A stretch of DNA of 64,000 nucleotides. Source: Panax quinquefolius (lineage: Eukaryota; Streptophyta; Magnoliopsida; Apiales; Araliaceae). Shown in pieces: positions 24,901 through 34,045 of the stretch. The translations under genes were made by a program, and so were the position numbers. Each line of letters opens with the position of its first letter. Positions within the stretch are counted from its first letter, which is position 1. The notes beneath the pieces were generated by a model, which saw only the letters and a program-made list of their open reading frames with translations, did no database searches and had not been told where the DNA came from. The stretch spans positions 146,053,991-146,117,990 of the forward strand of contig CM035160.1 of NCBI GenBank assembly GCA_020205615.1. Reading direction: 5' to 3'.

Positions 24901-25617
24901 TGACAACTGCAGTCACGCCGAATCACAATGTAGCTTCTATTATTGCTGCTCCTTTTTATATGCTTTGGAACCTCTTCAGTGGATTTTTGATCCCTCACAA
25001 GGTAACAAGGAGTAATACTATCTGCGCCTATAATTTCAAATTTTAAGTCTACCTACATTCTGCATTATCACTGAAAATCAATGTTCAATATGGAAATAGC
25101 ATGCCCAACCATGTTCAATATAAGATGGCTTCAAACAAGACGTGCTCAACATATATATGAAACTGTAAAAGTATTTCTTAGAAAACCTTCCCCTTCCTTT
25201 TTCCTCTCAAATCATACATCCTTGAATAATGCTGAAGTCGGTACTGAAAACTCCTATTTAATCTGAAAATGTCTGCTACCACGTGAAAATTGAGAATTTC
25301 GCTGTTCATGCTGCTATTGTTGAGTGTGTGTGCCTTCTTTACAGAGAATACCTATATGGTGGAGATGGTATTACTGGGCAAACCCTATAGCTTGGACTCT
25401 ATATGGCCTTGTGGTTTCTCAATATGGTGATAGCAATGATCTTGTGAAGCTATCTGATGGAGTAACCTTGGTGCCCATGAAGCTGTTAGTCAAGAATGTG
25501 TTTGGTTTTAGGCACGATTTCCTGGGCGTAGCTGGTCTTATGGTAATCGGTTTCTGCTTACTATTCGCGGTGATTTTTGCATATGCAATCAAATCCTTCA
25601 ACTTCCAAAAGAGATGA
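12996..25617 (+). CDS. ABCG32: Full-size ABC transporter ABCG32/PEC1 ortholog (PDR type), 24 exons
   Basis: Exons: 12996-13270, 13905-14025, 14113-14201, 14334-14418, 14548-14707, 14778-14854, 14971-15024, 17107-17197, 17273-17574, 17653-17934, 18136-18452, 18546-18706, 18784-18887, 20228-20387, 20536-20670, 20767-20858, 20943-21275, 21344-21634, 23022-23105, 23230-23363, 23463-23690, 24472-24643, 24747-25001, 25345-25617. All introns are GT-AG and phases match, giving 1424 residues and a stop. The order is NBD1-TMD1-NBD2-TMD2. NBD1 has Walker A GPPSSGKT (168-175), signature ISGGQKKR (307-314) and Walker B VLFMDE (327-332). TMD1 covers about 500-780. NBD2 has Walker A GVSGAGKT (867-874), divergent signature LSTEQRKR (974-981) and Walker B IVFMDE (994-999). 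TMD2 covers about 1140-1424. The start MWNSS and end FNFQKR fit Arabidopsis ABCG32, a plasma-membrane exporter of cutin precursors needed for the cuticle. Orthology rests on recalled similarity. No defect is visible. Confidence 0.93.
13271..13904 (+). other. ABCG32 intron 1 (634 bp)
   Basis: Donor AA|GTAACT and acceptor TTGTAG|AG. The split AAA lysine codon restores the reading [13 protein letters not shown] across the junction. T-rich, with no repeat or nested gene recognised. Confidence 0.85.
15949..16190. mobile_element. Stowaway-like (Tc1/mariner) MITE in intron 7
   Basis: The left end is CTCCCTCAATTCCAAAATATA and the right end TATATTTTGGGAAGGAGGGAG, an imperfect terminal inverted repeat of about 21 bp with the CTCCCTC core typical of Stowaway elements. 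TA follows on the right (16191-16192), while the left flank is AA, so the TA target duplication is preserved only on one side. Length is 242 bp and it is AT-rich, as usual for the group. It has no coding capacity. Confidence 0.8.
16512..16800 (-). mobile_element. Degenerate copia-type LTR/PBS remnants, two partial copies
   Basis: CCCTGATACCA (from 16518) and CTTTGATACCA (from 16710) resemble the reverse complement of the initiator-Met-tRNA primer site TGGTATCAGAGC. Each is followed within two bases by TGTTAAGATAT or TGTCTGAAAAG, as expected where a minus-strand LTR begins. Both are followed by AAAGCTAG.TATCCAAGAGG and later by CATATGACAAGCTCACAT. The second copy is shorter. No coding sequence remains. 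Confidence 0.45.
18888..20227 (+). other. ABCG32 intron 13 (1340 bp)
   Basis: Donor GACAAG|GTAATA and acceptor CATGCAG|AGAACC. It includes a G13 homopolymer at 19271-19283, which may be of uncertain length. No transposon ends or conserved frame were recognised. Confidence 0.85.
21635..23021 (+). other. ABCG32 intron 18 (1387 bp)
   Basis: Donor GATGAG|GTCTTT (a weaker GTCTTT donor) and acceptor ATTGTAG|CTCATA. It splits FESFDE from [15 protein letters not shown] short AAT/GAA microsatellite lies at about 21975-22004. Otherwise nothing was recognised. Confidence 0.85.
23691..24471 (+). other. ABCG32 intron 21 (781 bp)
   Basis: Donor AAAAG|GTCTTT and acceptor CTTATAG|GGAGGAC join GSKR to [16 protein letters not shown]-rich, with no repeat or gene recognised. 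Confidence 0.85.
25002..25344 (+). other. ABCG32 intron 23 (343 bp)
   Basis: Donor CACAAG|GTAACA and acceptor CTTTACAG|AGAATA join FLIPHK to [14 protein letters not shown]. It contains two close occurrences of ATGTTCAATAT-like sequence (about 25080-25122). Nothing else was recognised. Confidence 0.85.
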
Positions 25618-25860
25618 TATTATTTAAGTTCTTGAAGAGATGCATCAACAACAGAACAGAACAGGTATATGATACACTTGTTCAGTTCCATATAGAAGAC
25701 TTAAATCTTATGAAAATCTGTATATAATTTGTTAATCTCAAGAGTCAATATGATTGAAGACTACAAGCTATATATTCTTTTACACCTGAGTCCTGAGATA
25801 ATAAATAACAATAATCCAGACTTTGTCCCAAGGAGTAACTGTTAAATTTTGTAAAGACAG
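25618..25860 (+). other. Probable ABCG32 3' UTR with poly(A) signal-like sequence
   Basis: The region after the TGA stop is T/A-rich. AATAAATAACAATAAT at about 25799-25814 resembles a plant near-upstream poly(A) element. The cleavage site cannot be placed from sequence alone. Confidence 0.35.
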
Positions 25861-27050
25861 ATTTAGCTGCTGTACTATGACCAGGACTTGAGGAGATTTG
25901 ATATATAAACTAAATAATCTATCTACGTACGTACGTACTTCTTTGATACTACTATTTATATTTATATTTGGAGTGTATTGCGAAAATTTATATAAGAGTA
26001 GTTAAATCTTTGATGTTGTTTATCTACTGTAAGTGTAATATATAAATATACTTTCGCAGTTTAGTGCAACTGACTAAACATAAAAGCGAATTTAACATTT
26101 AAATAAATTACTTTAAATACGAAATCAACATGTGCATAGATATTAAATTTAAATTAATATTAAATAATTCCTAGCAAAAAATATTATTGCTAAAATAAGA
26201 AAAATAGTTATACTATATTGACTTCATTTTAAATTAAACAAATTATTATAATTATAAATATTGTTATTCATCCCACATCAATTCATCACCAATGCAGCGC
26301 ACACCTGTGTAGACTGGCCAAATAAGCATGTTGGACCACCTTCTTATCTAAAGGTTAACCTATTAAGTTGAGACTCTACCATACTTATTAACCCATCTAC
26401 ACTCTTAAATTTATCCAATATGAGATTTATGTGAAATATCTCAACACGAACCAAAACTATACTTTTGTAATAAATCAAAAAAAAGGTAGCCTTGATTCAG
26501 ATAATTGCTTATTAATCATTTCAGTAAAGCGAACAACCAAAATTGGTAATTGCATGAAATAAGCAATGAGAGAACATAAAACAAACAGGCTCAATATTGG
26601 TAAACAATAAGATAGTTAGTTTCCCTCGAGCTGTTTTAGTTTTATATTTGAAAGTAACTCCTGACGTTTAACGGGTAATGTTAGTATAACATAAAATCGC
26701 TGATATACATTCATATATATATATTGGTATAATTCATATGATTTGTTTTTCATAGATCTGACAATATAGTTAGTTAAGTGTTGGGTTAAACTATATTAAT
26801 TGAAACTAAATGGGTTGGTTAACCATTTTTATTTATGGATGAATTACATATTCTATTACATTTTTAAAAATAATTACAACAATAGTCTACTCATAAAATT
26901 TTTACACAACTAATACACTTCCATATTTATTTACAATATTTGTGCAATTAGGATTCCTTAATTTAGGGATTAGTTATACTCATGATTTCTTCTCTCTCTC
27001 CTCATCTATAACAACAACAGTTAGTCATCACCCTTCTTCTTCATTCAACG

Positions 27051-27053
<3 letters not shown>
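25861..27053. other. AT-rich intergenic DNA right of ABCG32
   Basis: No convincing gene. It contains a short ACGT-repeat palindrome at about 25924-25939 and an LTR-like fragment at 26275-26455, described separately. The rest is AT-rich and unrecognised. Confidence 0.5.
26275..26455 (-). mobile_element. Possible copia-type LTR fragment
   Basis: On the minus strand it begins TGTTGAGATATTTCACAT and continues with CTCATATTGGA, a style common at the start of plant copia LTRs. No second LTR, primer site or target duplication was found, so this is only a suggestion. Confidence 0.3.

Positions 27054-27105
<52 letters not shown>
27054..27105. repeat. (AT)n microsatellite
   Basis: About 50 bp of uninterrupted AT dinucleotides. 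Reading frames crossing it are repeat artefacts. Confidence 0.95.
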
Positions 27106-27109
<4 letters not shown>

Positions 27110-27590
27110 GAATACTGGATGATGGTGGTAACGGTGGGATTTCAAAGTTTGCCGCAACCTGTAACATAATTGCAAAGATACATGTGTATCAGCAGCAGTA
27201 TGGTGAAGAAACCTTACTCCAACATGAGGTTCGTCGTTATTTATTTATTTTCCTTGTCTTGTTTTAATAAAAGAAGTACGCATAAAAAAATTAACTAGGA
27301 ATCTATATATTCCAAGTAATAACCAGGAATCAACAAAATCCTATTGGGATAGTTGGCTTCATAATAAACGATTTTTATTTTCTTTTGAGTAGTCTGGTTC
27401 TAATCTCGAGGAAAAGAACAAGGTGAAAAAAAGAAGTGTTGATAACAAGGCAACAAAAGATATATTTATATATTTATGAGTCAACCAACTGTATATCTCC
27501 AGTAACTTCTCAAAATGAAGGGTCAAAATGGAGGTGGGTATGAAGATTCAGGCGGTGGTGGCAGTGGATATGAATACTGGATGATGATAA
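27106..27590. other. Intergenic DNA before the degenerate tandem repeat
   Basis: No convincing gene. ATGAATACTGGATGATG occurs here near 27109 and again near 27570, beside the tandem repeat, suggesting an old local duplication. Short glycine-rich frames are seen but are not supported by codon pattern or length. Confidence 0.45.
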
Positions 27591-27890
27591 CCAAACCTTC
27601 ATATCAAGGTAACCAAACTGTTATGTCATAGTAACCAATCAACCTCCACACTTTAAATTTTTTCTTAGTACAGGTTTGGTAAGCAAACCTTCGTATCAAG
27701 GTAACAAAACCTTTATACCAAGGTAACTAATTCACATCCACACCTGCAGTTTTTTCATAGTGTAGTTGGTAGCCAAACCTTCAGACCAAGGTAACTAATT
27801 CAATTTTATTAAGTTACCAATTTTGTTTGAATGTGATGCCGTTGGTAGCCAACCATTCATACAAAGGTAACCATTTTATTATTTATGAGT
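27591..27890 (+). repeat. Degenerate tandem repeat, unit about 77-91 bp, four copies
   Basis: Units start near 27591, 27683, 27773 and 27849. Each opens with a GCCAAACCTTCATA.CAAGGTAAC-like core. The first two are followed by sequence near CATCCACAC and a T-rich tail. The last unit is truncated. I see no coding potential. Confidence 0.65.
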
Positions 27891-28317
27891 AACAAAATAG
27901 TTATAAAAAAAATTCAGAACAGTAAAAGTAATATGCTTTACTAATCTTCTTCATTGCTTTCTTTTGTGGCGTTATTGTAATTGTCTTACTGTTTTCTTTT
28001 GTATTCAACATTTCAACATATGTAAAAATGTTTACCTTTGTGACGCCCCCAAAATTAGGTATACATCACCCATCTTGGGTAGTCAGATACATGGTACAGA
28101 ATTTAAATACAACTTACTAATATAACTAGCTGTACAATACGACATAAAGCGTGAGAGTTTGAATACAAATATTGTCTACTAGAGATCATACAAACTCAAA
28201 AGGAGTCCTCATTACAATTATTATCACACTATTTCACGTAATAGTGAGGACTACTAATGTTATCCTCCGGACCATTACTCCGCTTCTCCGACTCGTCCCC
28301 AAATTATATTCTCATTT

Positions 28318-29516
28318 CTGAAGAGAATAAAGAAAGAAAGGGTGAGCTCAACTAGCTCAAGAAGAAATATTATGACTAAGATAATGCGAATAAATTATCA
28401 TTAGCCTTCAACAAAGTTTAAACCGATAAAATATAATGAACATCAAGTTTAACTACAATGAACCAAAGAATCCATTAAAAGAGTCAAGTAGAAAATAAAA
28501 TCTACTATCTTTTATGATTTAAAAGGTTTTTCATCATCATTATATATTTGAGACTCGACTTTAATAAATATTCCACATCATCGAATCACCCCGCACTTTC
28601 GACTCAAGGATATTCTTTAGTATCACGACTACAATTATTCATGCACTACGGGCCAAGAATATTTGTGTATTCATTAATGGTCATGATCATGCCAACAACT
28701 CATCCATCAATGCACTACGGGCCACCGAGGATTTTTACCACATCATTTGTAACATTACTACCATGATTACACCAAATAGTCTCTCGGTCATAATCATACC
28801 AAGTCCATCTATGCACTACAAAATACGTATGACTTTCAACATAATATAAACATGAGGATGATGACAATGATATAAGAATTCAATAAAACAAGTTCAAGAA
28901 TTAATTTATCTAGAAACCAATAACATCCAAACTGCCAACACGATATCTTTGCTTTGTAGAGTAAAATTCAAGAATCTTTGAGAAGAATATTTCCATGAAA
29001 GGATATTTGGATGAAGCGCAAATATCGAGGATATTCTACTAATTTCATGGAGTATAGAAGTCAAAGTTTTAACCAAATGGGTATAATAAAGAATGGAATA
29101 ACAAAAGAAATCACCATGCATGCGATAGGCCTTACAGTGAAAGTTATTCAATGAATAATAAATAATGGAATCAGTCCCGTAAAAAGCGTGCATGTGGGAT
29201 ATTCCAACAGAATAATAAAGAATGGAACCAGTCCAGATATAAAACACACGTATGTGGATGTTCCAACAAAATAATAATAAAGATGGAACCAATCCGGTGT
29301 AAAACACACGCATGACGGATGTTCCAACGAATAATAATAATAAAAGACGGAACCAATTCCGGTGTAAAACACACGACATGTGATGTTCCAACGTAATAAT
29401 AGAAGAATGTCACCAAGTATAGGGTAAACCACGTATACAAAGTTATTCCAACAGAATAATAAGCAATGGAATAACAACAGCCTCTCTTCATGAATAAGAA
29501 AGAATAACACCCTTAC
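28318..29516 (-). other. Putative leader intron in family A LTR
   Basis: On the minus strand AAAA|GTAAGGGTG at 29516 and TTCTCTTCAG|AAATGAG at 28318 would bound a 1199-nt intron containing the minisatellite and the hairpin array. Counterparts in family B span 812-820 nt (663-1482; 3548-2737). Splicing is inferred from conserved consensus sites, not shown. Confidence 0.4.
29090..29500 (-). repeat. LTR minisatellite, unit about 60-70 bp
   Basis: About six units of GGAATAACAAC/ATTCCAACAGAATAATAAAGAATGGAAC-like sequence separated by short palindrome-like stretches such as ACACACGCATG. The long open frames on the minus strand here arise from the repeat period and are not protein genes. Confidence 0.8.
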
Positions 29517-29675
29517 TTTTGGTAGGAGATTGAATACTTGCAGAGTGTAGTAACAAAATACTCTTCTTCTTTCTCTCTTATTCTCTCTATACTCTCTCTA
29601 TAGCTTGAATGAATTCGTGAAAAATAATGAAGCACTAGGCCTCTATTTATAGAAGATTTCTAGCTTAAGACCGCC

Positions 29676-29863
29676 ATGTGAAAAGGCAAGTGGCTCGATT
29701 TGTGATGTGAAAAGAAAAGTGGTTTGACGCTGTAATGTGAAAACGACAAGTGGTTCGGCCTTTGTAATGTGAAACGACAAGTGGTTCGGCCTTTTAAATG
29801 TGAAACGACAAGTGGTTCGGCGCTTTGTAATATGAAAACTGACAAGTGGTTTGACGTCTGGTA
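29676..29863 (-). repeat. U3 direct repeats, unit 29-32 bp, six copies
   Basis: Units start at 29676, 29705, 29735, 29767, 29798 and 29830, each ATGTGAAA.CGACAAGTGGTT-like. They lie directly upstream of the TATA box on the minus strand, where retroviral and retrotransposon enhancers are usually found. Confidence 0.85.
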
Positions 29864-29942
29864 AAGGTAATTACTATCGACGAAGGTAATTACTATTCAC
29901 AAAGGTAATTACTATCGACGAAGGTAATTACTATTGACGAAG
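29864..29942 (-). repeat. U3 direct repeats, unit 19 bp, four copies
   Basis: Units start at 29864, 29883, 29902 and 29921, each AAGGTAATTACTATCGACG-like. They adjoin the 29-32 bp array on its U3 side. Confidence 0.9.
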
Positions 29943-30631
29943 AGACTCTTAGATGATGACATATGGGCCCCATAAAATAATCAAACTTACCACAAACGCC
30001 TCATAATGAGACTCTTTATATACATCAAGGATTGAATAAATATTACCACAAATCATTTTATTTTTAATCAACACATATTTAATCTTTCAACAATTATTAA
30101 TCATTTATAACTTGTCGCCTCAATTATTGATTTAATACTATAACATATTATACGTATGATAATCTTTGTGACAATAATTGAATCAATAATATAAGAGATA
30201 TGATCGCGTGATTATCATAGCAATAATTGAAGCATAATGAGTGACTTCTCACGTAAGCATCAATAATCAATATCGTGTGCTACTATACAACTACGCCAGA
30301 CATTCTTTACTTTTACTACCGGGTAGTTCAACAGCTTTTAACGGTAACACCTCTCTATCACATTATTTTTATAGAAAGATAATTTTGTCGTTTTTAACTA
30401 CTTACAATACTTCCGTTAGGGGGTCCACTTAATGATTGAGTCAGTCATACCGAATATTCCCCGACAAAAAGAATATTCCCCGATAAACGAATATTTTATA
30501 ACAACTTGCTTACTTTTGCAAAATTTATAAATATTACCCACAACTATAACATTATATCAAATTTATTCCATAATATTCAAAATAATATTTATAGAAAATT
30601 CATCTTTGTTTATAAAAGTTGGGGTCTTACA

Positions 30632-31522
30632 ACCTCCCCTTCTTATGAAATTTCGCCCTCGAAATTAGGGTACGTACTTGGTATGTTGAAGAGGTAAGGA
30701 TACCTTGATTTTATTTCAGATTCTAACTCCCAAGTCATTTCCTCAACATCGTGGTTCCTCCACAAAACTTTGACTTGAGGTATAACCTTGGAGCGTAGAA
30801 TATGTTCCTTCTTATCCAAGATTTGAACAAGAACCTCTTCATACGTCAAATCTTCCGCTATTTCGTCCGGTTCTAACTCAATAATGTGGTTCAGGTCTTT
30901 CACATATTTACGTAACATGGATATGTGAAAAACGTTATGAACACGAGACATACTTGGCGAAAGTGGCGAGTCTATAGGCCACGCCTCTACTCGATCGAGG
31001 ATTAAAATGGACCAATGAATCGAGGATTGAGTTTTCCTCTCTTTACAAATCTTGTAACTCCTTTCCATGGAGCAACTCTTAACAACACACGATCTCCTAT
31101 ATCGAATTCCACGTCCTTTCGATGAAGATCAACATAACTCTTTTGTCGATTTTGTGAGGTTTTTATACGTTGTCGGATCGTTTGAATCTTTTTCGTGATC
31201 ATACGTACATCAACTCCGGTCCCAACAACGTTGCTTCACCCACCTCATCCCAAAGATCTTCGAGAACGACACTTTCTTCCATACAACGCTCGAATGGAGC
31301 CATGCCAATACTTGCTTGATAATCTGTTGTTGTAGGAAAACTCCACCAATGGTAAGAACTTGTCCCAACTTCCTTGAAATCAAGGACACACAGTCTTAAT
31401 AGATCTTCAAGAGTTTGAATAGTCCTCTCCATTGTCCGTCCGTTTGAGGATGATATGCTTAGAGCTAAATCGTAAGTCTGTGCCCATAGCTTTTTGCAAA
31501 ACTAACCCAAAATCGTGAAGTG
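30632..31522 (-). pseudogene. Gypsy pol fragment: integrase C-terminal part and chromodomain-like tail
   Basis: Minus-strand segments 31432-31199, 31202-31002 and 31068-30643 lie in different frames and together match the end of pol at 55800-56620. The first has the region around the third acidic residue of the integrase ([11 protein letters not shown]). The second has FDIGDRVLLRVAPWKGV and GKLNPRFIGPF. The third has SRVHNVFHISMLRKYV and a chromodomain-like tail (VKVLWRNHDVEEMTWE). A polypurine tract (reverse of CCTCCCCTTCTT) lies between this and the LTR at 30632-30645. The N-terminal parts were lost in the deletion at 31523. Confidence 0.85.
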
Positions 31523-32069
31523 AATCTTTCAACAATTATTAATCATTTATAACTTGTCGCCTCAATTATTGATTTAATACTATAACATATTATACGATGA
31601 TGATCTTCGTGACAATAATTGAATCAATAATATAAGAGATATGATGCAAGATTACTATAGCAATAATTGAGCATACCGAGAGTGACTTCTCACGTAAGCA
31701 TCAATAATCAATATCGTGTGCTACTATACAACTACACGACATCGTACTTTTACTACTTGGGTAGTTCAGCAGTTTTAACAGTAACACCTCTGCCGCTTAT
31801 TTTTATAGAAAGATAATTTTGTCGCTTTTCTAACTACTAATAATACTTCCGTTAATAGGGTTCACTAATGATTGAGCCGTCGTCACGAATATTCTCCTCG
31901 ACAAAAAGAATATTCCCCGACCAAACGAATATTTTATAACAACTTGCTTACTTTGCAAAATTTATAAATATTACCCACAACTATAACATTATATCAAATT
32001 TATTCCATAATATTCAAAAATATTATTTATAGAAAATTCATCTTTGTTTATAAAAGTTGGGGTCTTACA
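31523..32069 (-). mobile_element. Remaining U3 part of the 5' LTR of the deleted element
   Basis: This aligns over its length with 30081-30631 of the other LTR (about 550 bp) with few differences, and ends GGGGTCTTACA. The rest of this LTR is missing. Confidence 0.85.
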
Positions 32070-32835
32070 ACCCTCCAAAGTTTTCCTTGTCGGTGGTGGT
32101 TCTAAATTCTGGAATGTAATGTTCTATTTTTTTTTCTAAATTTTTCTTCACATACTTGACAGGTTCAATTTGTTCATGGAAAAATTCCCAAGTCAATTTA
32201 TGATTTACGCGGGTAGAATAGCTGTTTTACAACAGAATATTCACACATGCTTTACTAATCTTCTTCAAAACAGTAAAAATAACGCAGATTTGCGGCGGTG
32301 TAGCGGCGGAGTATGTGAGATGTAACGGCGGTGTAGCGGCGGACTATTATTTCAAAGTGTATGTGAGGGAGATGAAGATTTGAATTTGAATATTTAAATT
32401 TGAATTTATTTTTGTTGTTAGATCCAAATATTTGAATTTGAATTATTAATTATGGTAGTTATTTGTCCTTGATTTTAGGTTTTCTTATTAATGTAAATTG
32501 TACTATTTTGTAATAATTACATTCTTTTTGTAACTATTTGGTTGATGCACTTTTCTTGTAATTACTTTCTATTTGTTGTATATTTATGTAAAGGACCCTT
32601 TTATTTATTCAGGTTGGTTAAAGTTTAGACCCATATTTTTTTTAAACAAATATACTTCTGAACAGGTTAATCATTTTTCAACCCATATTCCATTCCGATC
32701 CAAATTTTAAGATGAAATGATCCAACTTAATAATCTCTTTTATGGAGGGTACAATGATATAACAATTATAACAATTATAATTTGTAAAAAAGAGATTTGG
32801 GACAAATAGCTAAGTTGTTATTTACTATTAAACAA
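32070..32835. other. AT-rich intergenic DNA with a short GGCGG repeat
   Basis: GGCGGTGTAGCGGCGGA occurs twice (about 32293 and 32328). A 20-base match to 27934-27953 is at 32248-32267. No gene was recognised. Confidence 0.5.
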
Positions 32836-32893
32836 CCCCTGGTCCCCGGTCCCCGCCCCCCGCCCCCGTCCCCTGTCCCCCGCCCCGGCCCTG
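32836..32893 (-). repeat. C-rich tract; G-quadruplex-prone on minus strand
   Basis: About 58 bp with at least eight runs of four or more C separated by one to three bases, in otherwise AT-rich DNA. The minus strand carries the matching G runs, so several overlapping G-quadruplex motifs are possible. Confidence 0.85.
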
Positions 32894-33077
32894 TGTGGTA
32901 TAAACCATACTAAAATTGTTTAATAGTATATATATAAAATTAATTTTATGCAGGGCACAATGGTATAACAATTATAATATTATGTAGGGCACAGTTAATA
33001 TTATTATATGTATATTAAACAATTATAATAATTTTACTATTGTGTATACCACTGTGATTATTATGATTTTTTGTAGG

Positions 33078-33080
<3 letters not shown>

Positions 33081-33134
<54 letters not shown>

Positions 33135-33494
33135 TCTGGATCAGGTCTGGACTTACGCATTTTAATAAAAGTCGGACCTTTTTTTTTGTTGTTTTTTTTA
33201 AAACAACTAAAAAAATAAAAAAAATTATGGAACTTGAATTTTTACATAATAAAGTGTTTTGGGTGTGATTTGAATACATATATCAAAACATATCATGCGA
33301 TGCTGTGCATGATATGTATATATATTTTTGGTATAGGTATCCAAATCACGCCCAAAACATTATATTATGGAAAAAATTCAGTTCCATAATTATTATTTTT
33401 TTTTTTAGTTGTTCTACAAAAAAAATAAAAATAAAAAAATTCAGGGTCCGGATTTTGGACTGTCCTGAGTCCTGGCGATCCATTGTGATATATA

Positions 33495-33541
<47 letters not shown>
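33081..33541. repeat. Palindromic foldback element flanked by TA/GA microsatellites
   Basis: Arms of about 165-175 bp (33134-33298 and 33307-33480) are reverse complements with modest divergence, for example GTTTTGGGTGTGATTTG against CAAATCACGCCCAAAAC. The centre ATCATGCGATGCTGTGCATGAT lies near 33303. (AT)n at 33081-33115 and (GA)n at 33116-33134 flank the left side, and (AT)n at 33488-33541 the right. It has no coding capacity and is consistent with a hairpin MITE inserted in a TA microsatellite. Confidence 0.8.
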
Positions 33542-33544
<3 letters not shown>

Positions 33545-34045
33545 TTTTCATAGTTCAATTTTATTATGATGTATACCAACGTGAGTTCCTCTATGTATTT
33601 GGATAAAATTACAAATATTTGTACTTTGCACAATGGTATTCAGGTTTTACTATATAGTGTATTTTGGATTCTAACTTTTCTATTAGCAAGTTAATAATAA
33701 TTTTAAAAATTATTTAAATATAGAAGGGTATTAATAATTTCAATTTAAAATTTTATTAGTATAGTTTTTAGCATTTTATTATTTATATTAATAATTTTTA
33801 TATCATATTATTATTTAATTAATTTAATTGTCACTACACACAATTTTATTTTTTAAAAGTTCTATTTAAAAGTCAAAACATCTTAAAATGGTTAATTTGG
33901 TTAATATAGTTTTGAACCATAACAATATATTTTCAACCCATATTAAAAATGGTTAATATGATTTTAGTTCTTAAATGGAATAATAACCATATTTTGAAAA
34001 CCAAAACCAAACCCAAACTATAATCATATTTTGTCAGGCCTAGTG
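33542..34045. other. AT-rich intergenic DNA
   Basis: No gene, transposon end or structured repeat was recognised between the foldback element and the LTR at 34046. Confidence 0.5.

Larger units (their letters stand above)
28039..30631 (-). mobile_element. 3' LTR of deleted family A element
   Basis: TGTGACGCCCCC at the left and GTTGGGGTCTTACA at the right mark a full LTR of 2593 bp. On the minus strand the U3 comes first (30631 down to about 29650), then the TATA box (reverse of CTATTTATAG at about 29642-29651), a donor AAAAGTAAGG (GT at 29516-29515), the minisatellite (29500-29090), the hairpin array (about 28830-28590) and an acceptor CTTCAG ending at 28318. The U3 holds the two direct-repeat arrays listed separately. 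Confidence 0.88.
28039..32069 (-). mobile_element. Internally deleted family A Gypsy element
   Basis: On plus the order is complete LTR (28039-30631), the 3' end of pol (30632-31522) and a partial second LTR (31523-32069), so the element runs on the minus strand. Flanks ACCTT (28034-28038) and ACCCT (32070-32074) form a target duplication with one mismatch, so both ends are original. Most of the 5' LTR, the primer site, gag, protease, reverse transcriptase, RNase H and the integrase core are missing. The breakpoint at 31523-31528 shows AATCTT common to pol and LTR. Confidence 0.88.

Noticed and set aside
26942..27169. 75-codon frame with a long alternating Tyr/Ile run
   Set aside because: The run is the translation of the (AT)n microsatellite.
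28906..29510. Overlapping open frames of 106-161 codons on the minus strand
   Set aside because: They lie in the LTR minisatellite, repeat the same hydrophobic words with the unit period and appear in several frames at once. They are repeat artefacts.
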